A stretch of 64,000 nucleotides of DNA from an uncultured Kiritimatiellota bacterium (GTDB taxonomy: Bacteria; Verrucomicrobiota; Kiritimatiellia; RFP12; DVOR01), in assembly GCA_944391085.1 (NCBI GenBank), contig CALXSE010000001.1, positions 1 to 64,000 of the forward strand, in the 5' to 3' direction. The translations under genes and the position numbers were made by a program. The notes beneath the pieces are model-generated. The model did no database searches. It was not told the origin of the DNA and saw only the letters and a list, made by a program, of their open reading frames with translations. Within the stretch, counting starts at the first letter, position 1. Every line of letters starts with the position of its first letter. Positions 33,677 through 42,335 of the stretch are shown here, in pieces.

Positions 33677-34417
33677 ATGGATTTGGAAGCGCAGCTGTAT
33701 GTGGTGGCGACGCCGCTCGGGAACCTGGGAGACGCCTCCCCGCGGGTGAGGGAGACGTTGGCGGCGGCGCCCGTGATCGCGTGCGAGGACACGCGGCGGA
33801 CGTGGCAGCTGCTGTCGGCGCTGGGCATCCCGAGGCCGGAGCTGTTCTCTTACCGCCAGGGGAATGAGGAGGGGGTCTCCCGGCGCATCGTGGGGTTGGT
33901 GCGGGCGGGAACGCCGGTGGCGTTGTGCTCGGACGGCGGGTATCCGGGGATCAGCGACCCTGGGTATCGGGTGATCCGGGCGTTCGCGGAGGAGGGGTTG
34001 CCGTTCACGGTGCTGCCGGGGCCATGTTGCGTGGAGCTGGCCCTGTTGCTCTCCGGGTTGCCGACCTCGAGCTACACGTTCAAGGGGTTCCCGCCGCGCA
34101 AGGCGGGCGCGTTGCGGCGTTTCTTCGAGGAGGAGCGGGCGGCGGCGCACACGCTGGTGTGCCTGGAATCGCCTTTCCGGATCGGGGCGAGCCTGCGGGC
34201 GGCGCTGGAGGCGTTGGGCAACCGCGAGGCCGCGGTGTGCCTGGAGATGACCAAGGCGCACGAGCGGGTCTGCCGCGGCACCCTCGCGCGGCTGGCGGAG
34301 GCTTTTGCCGGCAAGCCGCCCAAGGGCGAGGTGACCTTCGTCATCGCGGGCGCCAACCCCAAGTTCGACCATTCCGAAGACAGCGAAGACCACAAGGACC
34401 CGGACGACAATGCGTAA
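33677..34417 (+). CDS. rsmI: 16S rRNA (cytidine1402-2'-O)-methyltransferase RsmI
   Basis: RsmI methylates the ribose of C1402 in 16S rRNA. The 246-residue protein shows the tetrapyrrole-methylase fold with LYVVATPLGNLGD, ACEDTRRTWQLL, ALCSDGGYPGISDPGY, LPGPCCVELALLLSGLPT and GFPPRKAGALRRFF. It is a little shorter than E. coli RsmI (286), lacking part of the C-terminal domain. The last 8 bp overlap the next gene. Confidence 0.93.
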   Translation: MDLEAQLYVVATPLGNLGDASPRVRETLAAAPVIACEDTRRTWQLLSALGIPRPELFSYRQGNEEGVSRRIVGLVRAGTPVALCSDGGYPGISDPGYRVIRAFAEEGLPFTVLPGPCCVELALLLSGLPTSSYTFKGFPPRKAGALRRFFEEERAAAHTLVCLESPFRIGASLRAALEALGNREAAVCLEMTKAHERVCRGTLARLAEAFAGKPPKGEVTFVIAGANPKFDHSEDSEDHKDPDDNA

Positions 34418-35510
34418 GGCAATCGCCGCCATTTCCCTTTGCCTCGGCGCCGCGTGGGCCCACGCGGACACCATCGTGACAAAGACCGACGACGTCGTCC
34501 ACGGCACCATCCTGCGCCTGCGTAACGAGAAAGTCGCCATCGAGACCGCCTTCGCCGGCACGCTGCGCATCCCCCTCGACCAGGTGAAGTCGATGGACTT
34601 CGACGACGCCAGCCGCGAGAAAACCTTCTACGCCCGCACCGACAGGGAAAACAAGGCCAAAGAAGAAGTCCGCCTGGGCCGCGACGCCGGGGGCAACCCC
34701 ATCCTCATCCCCGTGGCGGACAAGGCCAAGGCGCTCGCCGTCGGCGACGTGCAGACGCTCTGGCCCGCCGACGCCGAAGACCCGGACTTCCCGCCGATCA
34801 AGCCCTGGTCCTTCAGCCTCAGCTTCGGCCTGAACGGTAACTCCGGGAACACCAAGGATTTCTCCGTCTCCACCCGCCTCGAGGCCATCCGCTCCACCGA
34901 GCGCACCACCCTCAAGCTCTACGGCACCTACGACAAGACCCGCTCCTTCAACACCCTCACCGCAGAGCAGTACATCGGCGGCCTCGATTTTGAGCACCGC
35001 CCCTCCGACATCGCCTCCTGGTACCTGCGCGACGAGGCCCAGCACAACCGTTTCTCGGATTACCACCTGCGCAACGTCTTCGCCGCCGGCTACGGCCACT
35101 ACCTCATCAACCGCACCGTGAGGGGCCGCGCCACCATCCTCCGTCTCCGCCTCGGCCTCTCCCACTCCTACACGCGCCACTACTCGAAGTCCTTCGCAGG
35201 CTCGCCCAACCGCCTGAAGGAAAGCGACCTGGGCCTTGACCTGGGCTTCCTCTTCCACCACGACTTCGAATGCGGCCTGGGCTGGAACACCGAAATCACC
35301 TACATCCCCCTCATCGACGACATCGACAGCGGCACCCTCACCCACGAGACCCGCCTCACCTACACCCTCCGCGAGCTGCGCCGCTTCTCCAAACGCCTTT
35401 CAGACATCGCGCTCGAGGCCGGCATGCGCAACGAATACAAGACCGACCTCGACCCGCAGTATTGCAACACCGACACCACCTGGTACTTCCGCCTGAGGAA
35501 GACCTGGTAA
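34410..35510 (+). CDS. DUF481 outer-membrane beta-barrel protein
   Basis: The 366-residue protein has a signal peptide (MRKAIAAISLCLGAAWAHA) and an N-terminal small domain with TDDVVHGTILRLRNEKVAIETAF, then from about residue 130 alternating beta strands of a DUF481 barrel (WSFSLSFGLNGNSGNTKDFSVS, ITYIPLIDDIDSGTL). It ends in an aromatic Trp as outer-membrane barrels do. The role of DUF481 proteins is not firmly known. It overlaps rsmI by 8 bp and precedes pdxJ by 11 nt. Confidence 0.88.
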   Translation: MRKAIAAISLCLGAAWAHADTIVTKTDDVVHGTILRLRNEKVAIETAFAGTLRIPLDQVKSMDFDDASREKTFYARTDRENKAKEEVRLGRDAGGNPILIPVADKAKALAVGDVQTLWPADAEDPDFPPIKPWSFSLSFGLNGNSGNTKDFSVSTRLEAIRSTERTTLKLYGTYDKTRSFNTLTAEQYIGGLDFEHRPSDIASWYLRDEAQHNRFSDYHLRNVFAAGYGHYLINRTVRGRATILRLRLGLSHSYTRHYSKSFAGSPNRLKESDLGLDLGFLFHHDFECGLGWNTEITYIPLIDDIDSGTLTHETRLTYTLRELRRFSKRLSDIALEAGMRNEYKTDLDPQYCNTDTTWYFRLRKTW

Positions 35511-35521
35511 AGGAGCGCACC

Positions 35522-36241
35522 ATGGAACCCATCAAGCTGGGCGTCAACATCGACCACGCCGCCACCCTCCGCCAAGCCCGCGGCGTCGACTATCCCGACC
35601 TCGCCCAAATCGCCGCCCTCGCCGAGAAGGCCGGCGCCCACGGCATCACCATCCACCTGCGCGAAGACCGCCGCCACATCCAGGATGCCGACGTCTACCG
35701 CCTGCGCAAGACCCTCGCCACGCGCATGAACCTGGAGATGGCCAACAACCCGGACGTCGTCCGCGTCGCCCTCGACGTCGTCCCCGACGAGGTCTGCCTC
35801 GTCCCCGAGCGCCGCCAGGAGCTCACCACCGAAGGCGGGCTCGACGCCGCCGGCCAGCTCGAGGCCCTCCGCCCCACCGTCGCCGCCCTCGCCGCCCAGG
35901 GCACCCAGGTCTCCCTCTTCATCGCCCCCGACCGCCGCCAGCTCGACGCCGCCGCCGCCCTCGGCGCCCCCTACGTGGAGCTCCACACCGGCGCCTACGC
36001 CAACGCGACGGGCGACGCCCTCAAGCGCGAGCTCGACGCCCTCCACGAGGCCGCCGCCTACGGCGCCACCCTCGGCCTCAAGGTCAACGCCGGCCACGGC
36101 CTGACCATGGACAACGTCAAGCCCCTCCTCGACATCCCCAACCTCGACACCCTCAACATCGGCCACTCCATCGTCGCCCACGCCCTCTTCGTCGGCATGG
36201 AGCAGGCCGTCCGCGACATGCTCGCGGCCATCCGCCGCTAA
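35522..36241 (+). CDS. pdxJ: Pyridoxine 5'-phosphate synthase
   Basis: PdxJ condenses aminoacetone phosphate-type intermediate with deoxyxylulose phosphate to form pyridoxine phosphate. The 239-residue protein has KLGVNIDHAATLRQARG, GITIHLREDRRHI, NLEMA, EGGLDAA, SLFIAPDRRQ and LKVNAGHGL, the complete TIM-barrel set. GGAGCG lies close upstream of the ATG. pdxA is not in the window. Confidence 0.96.
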   Translation: MEPIKLGVNIDHAATLRQARGVDYPDLAQIAALAEKAGAHGITIHLREDRRHIQDADVYRLRKTLATRMNLEMANNPDVVRVALDVVPDEVCLVPERRQELTTEGGLDAAGQLEALRPTVAALAAQGTQVSLFIAPDRRQLDAAAALGAPYVELHTGAYANATGDALKRELDALHEAAAYGATLGLKVNAGHGLTMDNVKPLLDIPNLDTLNIGHSIVAHALFVGMEQAVRDMLAAIRR

Positions 36242-36302
36242 CCCCGCGCCCGCCCCTCGCCCCGGAAGGGCCAGTGCCAATCTCCGCTTTTCCCCCACCG
36301 CC

Positions 36303-37451
36303 ATGCCTCCCAAGACCGGAACCTACGAGATCCTCCACGAGGACGCCAAGAGCGGCGCCCGCCTCGGGCGCCTCTGGACGCGCCACGGGCCCGTCGAGAC
36401 CCCCGTCTTCATGCCCGTCGGCACGCAGGCCACCGTCAAGACCCTCGGCGCGGAAGACCTCGAGCGCCTCGGCGCCTCCATCATCCTGGGCAACACCTAC
36501 CACCTCATGCTCCGCCCGGGGATGGACGTCATGGAGAGCCTCGGCGGGCTCCACGCCTTCCAGGGCTGGCGCGGGCCCATCCTCACCGACAGCGGCGGCT
36601 TCCAGGTCTTCTCGCTCTCCTCCCTGCGCAAAATCACCGAGGAGGGCGTCTCCTTCCAGTCGCACATCGACGGCCGCCGCCTCTTCATGGGCCCCAAGGA
36701 GAGCATGGCCGTCCAGCGCGTCCTGGGCAGCGACATCGCCATGCTCTTCGACGAGTGCATCCCCTATCCCGCCACCCACGACTACGCCGCCAGGAGCGTC
36801 GAGCAGACCCTCCGCTGGGCCCGCGTCTGCCTGGGGCAGGAACGCGCCGAGGGCCAGCTCTACTTCGGCATCGTCCAAGGCTCCGAATACGCCGACCTCC
36901 GCGCCCACTGCGCCCGCGAGCTCGCCGCCATGGAGCCGGACGGCCTCGACGGCTTTGCCGTGGGCGGCGTGAGCGTCGGCGAGCCCGAGCCCTTCATCCT
37001 CAAGGGCATCGCCGACAGCCTCCCCAACATGCCCCGCCACCGCCCCCGCTACGTCATGGGACTGGGTGACCTCTGGCAGATGACCGAGGCCGTCGGCATG
37101 GGGTGCGACATGTTCGACTGCGTCATCCCCACCCGCAACGCCCGCAACGGCTCCGCCTTCACCCTCGACGGCCCCTACCCCGTCAAGGCCGGCGCCTGGA
37201 AGGCCAGCGCGCTCCCCATCGAGCCCGGCTGCGACTGCCCCGCCTGCACCCGCCACACCCGCGGCTACGTCCGCCACCTCCTCAACACCTCCGAAATGCT
37301 CGGTTACCGTCTCCTCACCCTTCACAACATCCACTGTTACCTCCGCTTCATGCGCCTGATGCGCCAGGCCATCGCCAACGACTGCTTCCTGGAGTTCCGC
37401 GCCGAGGCCCACGCCCGCCTCCGCGAGCACCCCAAGCGCGGCGCCTACTGA
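36303..37451 (+). CDS. tgt: tRNA-guanine(34) transglycosylase
   Basis: Tgt exchanges guanine 34 for preQ1 in tRNAs with GUN anticodons. The 382-residue protein has the catalytic region LTDSGGFQVFSL, the second aspartate in CDMFDCVIPTRNARNG, FAVGGVSVGEP, and the zinc site CDCPACTRHTRGYVRHLL with the later LHNIHCYL. Length is normal. It is the last gene of the plus-strand run and is followed by a shared terminator. Confidence 0.96.
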   Translation: MPPKTGTYEILHEDAKSGARLGRLWTRHGPVETPVFMPVGTQATVKTLGAEDLERLGASIILGNTYHLMLRPGMDVMESLGGLHAFQGWRGPILTDSGGFQVFSLSSLRKITEEGVSFQSHIDGRRLFMGPKESMAVQRVLGSDIAMLFDECIPYPATHDYAARSVEQTLRWARVCLGQERAEGQLYFGIVQGSEYADLRAHCARELAAMEPDGLDGFAVGGVSVGEPEPFILKGIADSLPNMPRHRPRYVMGLGDLWQMTEAVGMGCDMFDCVIPTRNARNGSAFTLDGPYPVKAGAWKASALPIEPGCDCPACTRHTRGYVRHLLNTSEMLGYRLLTLHNIHCYLRFMRLMRQAIANDCFLEFRAEAHARLREHPKRGAY

Positions 37452-37498
37452 CCCGCCCAACCGAGGGGGTGGCGGTCTCCGCCGATTGCGCGTCCCTG

Positions 37499-37532
37499 AA
37501 AAAAAAAGGCCCCCGAATCGGGGGCCCCTTTT
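37499..37532 (+). terminator. Bidirectional terminator between tgt and the PEP-CTERM gene
   Basis: GGCCCCCGA and TCGGGGGCC pair directly, with an A-run of nine on the left and CCTTTT on the right, so it works mainly for the minus-strand gene and also for tgt. Confidence 0.85.
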
Positions 37533-37548
37533 GATGCCGCAAGGGCAC

Positions 37549-38199
37549 TCACGCCGCGCGGCGGCGGAGCGCCACGCCGGCCACGCCGAGGGCCAGCAAC
37601 GCCAGCGCCGTCGGCTCCGGCAGGACGGCCGTGCCGTTCGCCGTCAGCCAGTCAATCTGTTCCGCCGACAACGGCGCACCCTCATAGGCAGAGACCTCGA
37701 TGGTGGTGTTGTCAAGGATGTAACCACTCGCGAGTTCCACGTCCAACCCGTTCATCTTGGGGCTGTCGTACGTGGCAGTCAGGAGCTCCTCGCCATTGAG
37801 GCTCCACGCCACCGACATGTTGCCATCGTCGGTCTTCGTGTAGTTCGCCACGAGGACATACGTGCTCCCCACGGAAACGGCGGATTCCGAAAAGACCGGC
37901 GAATTGTTTTTGTTCTTGACGCCCAGTTTCCCTTCGTTGTTCATCACAAACCAAGAGTTGTTCGCCTGCCACTGCGCCAGCTTGAGCAGGGTTTGCTGCT
38001 GGGTGGGCGCAGTGAAGCCGTCGTTGATGGTGATGGCGAAGGCCACGGCGCCGGAGGCGCAGGTCGTGCCATTGGGAACGTTCGCAATGGCGGCCTTTCC
38101 GCCAGTCCACGAGGAAGTCTCCGTCCACTTCACGGTCACCGCCTGGGCGGCGGAGAGGGCGAGGGCGGCGAAGGCCACGGTAAGGAGTGTTTTCTTCAT
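37549..38199 (-). CDS. PEP-CTERM sorting protein with lectin-like domain
   Basis: The 216-residue protein has a signal peptide (MKKTLLTVAFAALALSAAQA), a beta-rich middle like the LamG protein at 16724-17419 (both start with a short V-x-W strand and end the domain with an L-x-x-x-x-I helix, here PLSAEQIDWL), and the tail VLPEPTALALLALGVAGVAL with RRRAA. It is a likely paralogue of that protein and a substrate of the same exosortase. The best promoter found is 303 nt upstream (38509-38539), giving a long structured leader. Confidence 0.86.
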   Translation of the reverse strand: MKKTLLTVAFAALALSAAQAVTVKWTETSSWTGGKAAIANVPNGTTCASGAVAFAITINDGFTAPTQQQTLLKLAQWQANNSWFVMNNEGKLGVKNKNNSPVFSESAVSVGSTYVLVANYTKTDDGNMSVAWSLNGEELLTATYDSPKMNGLDVELASGYILDNTTIEVSAYEGAPLSAEQIDWLTANGTAVLPEPTALALLALGVAGVALRRRAA

Positions 38200-38508
38200 G
38201 TTCAACTGTTTCTCCTCCCGCCCCAACAGAGGGCCGGAGGGACCGGGGCGGGAAAAGAGGCCCCTTCGGCTTGTGCGCCACAGGCACGCGCCCGTGTGCG
38301 CCCGCTTTCCGCCGAACCGCATAAAAAGGCGCACTGCCTTCATGTGCTTATTGGGGCCCTGAGAAAGCCTGTCAGAACACGTGAAAAACAAGTGCGCCAA
38401 AAGAGCGCACTTTGCTTGACATCCCGCTCTGACATGAAAGTTCTCAGGTTTCAATAAACGAGGTCCGCGCAAAGCGCAATTGCCATGGCTCTCCCATGGC
38501 GTGCCAGT
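38200..38508 (-). other. Long structured leader of the PEP-CTERM gene, no gene seen
   Basis: This stretch holds no convincing coding frame. On the transcribed minus strand it contains several hairpins: CCCGCCCC with GGGGCGGG next to the start codon (38218-38253), AAGTGCGC with GCGCACTT (38390-38412, 7-nt loop) and GCCATGG with CCATGGC (38482-38500). It is notably richer in A and T than coding DNA here. It may be a regulatory 5' leader or include a small RNA. Confidence 0.45.
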
Positions 38509-38539
38509 AAGATAGCACAACACCCCCACCCCCATGCAA
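38509..38539 (-). promoter_or_regulatory. G-rich spacer promoter of the second PEP-CTERM gene
   Basis: The minus strand has TTGCAT (38539-38534), a 19-bp spacer GGGGGTGGGGGTG followed by TTGTGC, and TATCTT (38514-38509) with a TGTGC extension. The layout (19-bp, G-filled spacer and a TAnCTT -10) matches that of the PEP-CTERM promoter at 17473-17503. Confidence 0.5.
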
Positions 38540-38632
38540 GCCTTTTTTCCCCAGTGCGCCCCAGGGCCGCTTCCGACGGAGACGCCCAAGCGCCGCCCCG
38601 CGGGCGCCGCGGCACAGCGGCAATGGCGGGAT

Positions 38633-38643
38633 TGTGGTAAACT
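38633..38643 (+). promoter_or_regulatory. Promoter of bioG
   Basis: TGTGGTAAACT, extended -10 form, with the ATG at 38650 six bases after the hexamer. Confidence 0.6.
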
Positions 38644-38649
38644 GGAGGC

Positions 38650-39282
38650 ATGGAAACGGCGTTGTATCCGGGCCTGAGGCATGACGAGACCACGGTCTTC
38701 TTTTTGGGCTGGGGGATGGACCCCACGCCCTTCGAGGGGATGGCGCGGGCGCGGGACACGCTGTTCGTGTGGGATTACACGGATCTGTCGAACCCGCCGG
38801 CCTTGCCTGAGGGGCCCGTGCATCTCCTCGCCTGGAGCCTGGGGGTGTGGGCGGCGGGGCAGACGGTGCCGCGCGGGCGCCTGGCCTCGGCCACGGCGGT
38901 GAACGGCACGCCCTGGCCCATCGACGCGGCGCGGGGCATCGCCCCGAAGATCTTCGACGCGACGCTCGCCGGGCTTTCGGAGGCCGGGCTGGCGCGTTTC
39001 CGCCGGCGGATGTGCGGCGGCGCGGCGGCGCTGGAAGGCTTCCTGGCGCACGCGCCCAGGCGCGGGGTGGAGCCGCTCCGGGAAGAGCTGGCCGCGCTGG
39101 GGGCGGCGATCCGGTCGCGCCCGGCGGCGGATTTCGCGTGGGACGGCGCGGTGGCGTGCCGGGGGGATCGCATCTTTCCCCTCGCGGCGCAGCTGGCGGC
39201 CTTCCCGGGCGCGGCGGTGCGGGAGGGCGCGCATTGGGCGCCGGAGGTCTTCGCGGCGCTGTTGGGGGGGCGGGCGCCGTGA
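38650..39282 (+). CDS. bioG: Pimeloyl-ACP methyl ester esterase BioG (DUF452 family)
   Basis: BioG removes the methyl group from pimeloyl-ACP methyl ester to end pimelate synthesis for biotin. The 210-residue alpha/beta hydrolase has FFLGWGMDP near residue 17, the nucleophile elbow LLAWSLGVW, ATAVNGTPWPIDAARGI, and the terminal EGAHWAPEVF His region. These match the BioG/DUF452 pattern. Its stop overlaps the GTG of the bioC-like gene (GTGA), the usual bioG-bioC pairing. bioA, B, D and F are absent from the window. Confidence 0.87.
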   Translation: METALYPGLRHDETTVFFLGWGMDPTPFEGMARARDTLFVWDYTDLSNPPALPEGPVHLLAWSLGVWAAGQTVPRGRLASATAVNGTPWPIDAARGIAPKIFDATLAGLSEAGLARFRRRMCGGAAALEGFLAHAPRRGVEPLREELAALGAAIRSRPAADFAWDGAVACRGDRIFPLAAQLAAFPGAAVREGAHWAPEVFAALLGGRAP

Positions 39283-40034
39283 CGGGGCGGGAGGCGCTCG
39301 TGGTCAGCCGCTTCGCGCGGGCCATCGCCACCTACGAGGGGCAGGCGACGGTGCAGCGCGAGGCGGCGGAACGGTTGGCGGCGCTGATGGGGGAGCATTT
39401 TCATGTGCTGGGGCCGAGGATCCTGGAGCTGGGGTGCGGGACGGGGCTGCTGACGCGCCAGCTGTTGGCGCGGTTCGCGCCGACGGAGCTGATTGCGAAC
39501 GACCTTTGCCCGGGGATGGGGGTCTGCTTCGCCAACGCGCCGCGGGTGCGGTTTTTGGCGGGGGACGCGCGGAGCCTGACGTGGCCGGGCGTGTTCGACG
39601 CCATCGCCACGGCCTCGGCGGCGCAATGGTTCGGGGAGCTGGGGGCCTTCGCGGCGCGCTGCGCAGAGGCCCTGCCGCGGGGAGGGGTGCTGGCGCTCTC
39701 GGCGTTCGGGCCGGCGACGCTGCGCGAGGTGGCGGCGCTGACGGGGCGCGGGCTGGCCTATCCCGACTTCGAGGCCTTCACCGCCGCGCTGGGCGAACGC
39801 TTCGCGCCGTTGGCGACGGAGCGGGCCGTGCGGACGCTGGCCTTCACGGACGCGCGGGCGGCGCTGCGCCATCTGCGCGAGACCGGCGTCACCGCGACGG
39901 CGGACCCCGGGGAACGGTGGACGAAGGCGCGGCTGGACGCGCTTGACGCGGCCTGGCGGGGACGCTTTCCCCATGAGGGAGGCGGCCTGGCGCTGACGTA
40001 TGAGCCCTTTTGGTTCGTGGGGGCCCGCCGATGA
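39279..40034 (+). CDS. bioC: Malonyl-ACP O-methyltransferase BioC
   Basis: BioC methylates malonyl-ACP so that it can prime pimelate synthesis. The 251-residue protein starts with GTG in a GTGA overlap with bioG and shows VVSRFARAIATYEGQATVQR, the SAM-binding ILELGCGTGLLTRQLL, and NDLCPGM, as in BioC (SFxxAAxxYxxxAxxQ, LDLGCGTG). The aromatic AQWF motif after strand 4 is also typical. Coupling to bioG supports the assignment over a generic methyltransferase. Confidence 0.88.
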   Translation: MTGREALVVSRFARAIATYEGQATVQREAAERLAALMGEHFHVLGPRILELGCGTGLLTRQLLARFAPTELIANDLCPGMGVCFANAPRVRFLAGDARSLTWPGVFDAIATASAAQWFGELGAFAARCAEALPRGGVLALSAFGPATLREVAALTGRGLAYPDFEAFTAALGERFAPLATERAVRTLAFTDARAALRHLRETGVTATADPGERWTKARLDALDAAWRGRFPHEGGGLALTYEPFWFVGARR

Positions 40035-41074
40035 GACGGTTCTGGCTTGCCTGCCTCGCCCTCGCGGCCGTGCCCCTGGCGGCGCAGACGCTGAGCGTGG
40101 AGCCTTACCGCGCGAACGGCTGGGCCAAGGGACGGGACCTGCCCGGGCACGTGGCCCTGCCGCTCAAGCCCGAGGCGCTCAGGGGCGTGTGCGACCTTTT
40201 CCTGCGGGTGGACGCGCTGCGCGTGCGGGCCGACATCCGGGCGCGGGCGCACGCCTTCTGGCTGGGGCTGGCGGAGGAAGAGGAGAGCGCGCCCTCCGAC
40301 GCCGCGCTGCGCTTCGAGCTGGTGTGGCAGGGGCGGCGTTATCCCTTCGACCGCTGGGGGCGCCTGGCCATCGACCGGCGCTTCATCCGCCCCGAGGACG
40401 GCGAGCTGCTCTCGCGCTTCGAGGCCTTCTACCGCGCGCAGGTCACGGCCTCCGCCCTCTTCCGGGAGCAGAAGCTGGAGCCGCAGCGGCGGCCCGAGGC
40501 GACCGCCGAGGCGTTGCCCCTCTTCGCCGGCTTCGAGGATGACCGCTATCAGGCGCACGACGCGCTGATCCTGCGCCTGGTGGCGGAGTTCAACGCCAAC
40601 CCCGGCGAATGGGTCGGCGCGGAGGAGGGTGACGACCCGAACATCCCGCCCCTCGACCCCGCGCTCATCAAGGCGCTCATGATCGAGGAGACGGGCGGCG
40701 GCGGCGCGCGCTCGCTGGCCGCGTGGGACGTCGACCCCCTGCAGGTGAACGTGCCCGGGGATTGGGCGCCCGAGAAGGCCGAGCTGGGGCTGAAGGAGCC
40801 AAGGAGCCGCAACGAAGGGACGCTGGAGCAAAACCTCCGCGCGGGAATCAAGTTCCTGGCGCGAAAGGGCTTCGGCGTCTCCGGGCGCGCCGTCGCCCAC
40901 CGGCCCGACGCCTATTTCGACTCATGGCGCGAGGCCCTCATGCGCTACAACGGCCGCACCGACACGCTCCGCGACGGGCGGGCCTACCGCTCGGCCTACG
41001 CCGACCGCGTCCTGCGGCGCGCGCGGAACCCGGAGCTTTTCGTGCCCATCGCCATCGACCACCACCGCAAGTGA
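40031..41074 (+). CDS. Secreted protein with lysozyme/transglycosylase-like C-terminus
   Basis: The 347-residue protein has a signal peptide (MRRFWLACLALAAVPLAA). The N-terminal half (residues 25-190) is not recognised. The C-terminal part resembles the lysozyme-like fold: ALIKALMIEETGGGG offers a candidate catalytic Glu, DPLQVNVPGDW stands in the position of the Gln motif, and NLRAGIKFLARKGF and WREALMRYNG follow in the expected order. It may cleave peptidoglycan in the periplasm. The assignment is by pattern only. It overlaps bioC by ATGA and mtaB by one base. Confidence 0.6.
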   Translation: MRRFWLACLALAAVPLAAQTLSVEPYRANGWAKGRDLPGHVALPLKPEALRGVCDLFLRVDALRVRADIRARAHAFWLGLAEEEESAPSDAALRFELVWQGRRYPFDRWGRLAIDRRFIRPEDGELLSRFEAFYRAQVTASALFREQKLEPQRRPEATAEALPLFAGFEDDRYQAHDALILRLVAEFNANPGEWVGAEEGDDPNIPPLDPALIKALMIEETGGGGARSLAAWDVDPLQVNVPGDWAPEKAELGLKEPRSRNEGTLEQNLRAGIKFLARKGFGVSGRAVAHRPDAYFDSWREALMRYNGRTDTLRDGRAYRSAYADRVLRRARNPELFVPIAIDHHRK

Positions 41075-42309
41075 TGAACGTCGCCTTCCTGGTCTACGGA
41101 TGCCGCCTCAACCAAGCCGAGGCCGAAGGCTGGCGCGAGGCCCTCGCCGCGCGCGGGGCCCGCCTTGTGCCGCACGCCGCGGCGGACGTGGACGCGCTCT
41201 GCCTCCATTCCTGCGCCGTCACCGCCCCCGCCGCGCGCGAGGCCCTCCGCGCCCTGCGGGCCTTCCGTGCCAAACACCCCCGCGCCACGGTCGTGGTCAG
41301 CGGCTGCGCGGCCACGCTGATGCCGCCGGGCCTGGCCGACCTCACGCTCCCCCACGCCCGCAAGGGCGATTGGGTGGAGGCCGTCTGCGCCAAATTGGGG
41401 TTGGAGGGTGAGGCGCCCGCCGGGCCCGCGCCGCGCCGGCGCACCCGTGCCTCCCTCATCGCCCAGGACGGTTGCGACGCCTGTTGCGCCTATTGCATCG
41501 TGCCGCACCAGCGCGGCGCATCCGTCTCCGTGCCGATGGCCGACCTGCTTGCCCGCGCCGACGCGCTCCTGGCCGAGGGCTATCCCGAGATCGTCCTGAC
41601 GGGCTGCAACCTGGCGCTTTACCGCGACCCCGCGACCGGCGCGCGCCTGCCCGAGCTCCTCGCCCGCCTGGCCGATTTGCCGCGCCCGGGACGCTTCCGC
41701 CTCGGTTCGCTCGAGCCCTGCGTGACGGACGACGCGGCGCTGATCCGCCTGCTCGCCGAGCGCCGCGGCCGCCTCTGCGCCTTTCTCCACCTGCCCCTGC
41801 AGAGCGGTTCGGACGCGGTGCTCCGCCGCATGGGCCGCCCGTACGGCGTGCGCCAAATCCGCGCGCTGCTCGACCGGATCTGCGAGGCGCTCCCCTGTTG
41901 CGGGCTGGGGGCGGACTGGATCGCGGGGTTGCCGGGGGAGACGGAGGCCGACGCGGCGGCGTCCGAGGCGCTGTTGCGGGCCTATCCCTTCACGGGGGCG
42001 CACGTCTTCCCCTACTCGAGGCGCCCCGGGACGCCCGCGGCGGCTTTCCCCGGTCAGCTTCCCCCCGCAACGATCGCGGCGCGGGCGGCGGCGCTTCGGC
42101 AGGCGGCGGAGGAGGTTCGGGCGGCGAGCCTGGCGCGGTTCGTGGGACGGGCGCTTACCGTCGTGCCGGAGCGCCTGGCGGAGGGTGCGTGGCGGGGATT
42201 GTGCGCGGAGGGCGTGGCGTGCGCGGTGCCGCCGCCGGCGCGACGGGGCGTCCCGACGGCCTTCACGCCGACGGCCACGGACGGCGGACGGCTCACGGCG
42301 GGGCGGTGA
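41074..42309 (+). CDS. mtaB: tRNA (N6-threonylcarbamoyladenosine-2-methylthio) transferase MtaB-like
   Basis: The 411-residue radical SAM methylthiotransferase would convert t6A to ms2t6A at position 37. The N-terminal domain has YGCRLNQAEAE and the cluster cysteines in LHSCAVT and VSGCAA. The radical SAM motif is DGCDACCAYCIVP (CX3CX2C), and the substrate side has PLQSGSDAVLRRMGRPY and GADWIAGLPGETEAD. A C-terminal TRAM domain is present but short and divergent. YGCRxNxxE and the t6A context favour MtaB over MiaB. It is the last gene after bioG-bioC. Confidence 0.88.
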   Translation: MNVAFLVYGCRLNQAEAEGWREALAARGARLVPHAAADVDALCLHSCAVTAPAAREALRALRAFRAKHPRATVVVSGCAATLMPPGLADLTLPHARKGDWVEAVCAKLGLEGEAPAGPAPRRRTRASLIAQDGCDACCAYCIVPHQRGASVSVPMADLLARADALLAEGYPEIVLTGCNLALYRDPATGARLPELLARLADLPRPGRFRLGSLEPCVTDDAALIRLLAERRGRLCAFLHLPLQSGSDAVLRRMGRPYGVRQIRALLDRICEALPCCGLGADWIAGLPGETEADAAASEALLRAYPFTGAHVFPYSRRPGTPAAAFPGQLPPATIAARAAALRQAAEEVRAASLARFVGRALTVVPERLAEGAWRGLCAEGVACAVPPPARRGVPTAFTPTATDGGRLTAGR

Positions 42310-42335
42310 GGGGAATCAAGCGGGCGCGCGCCTTG

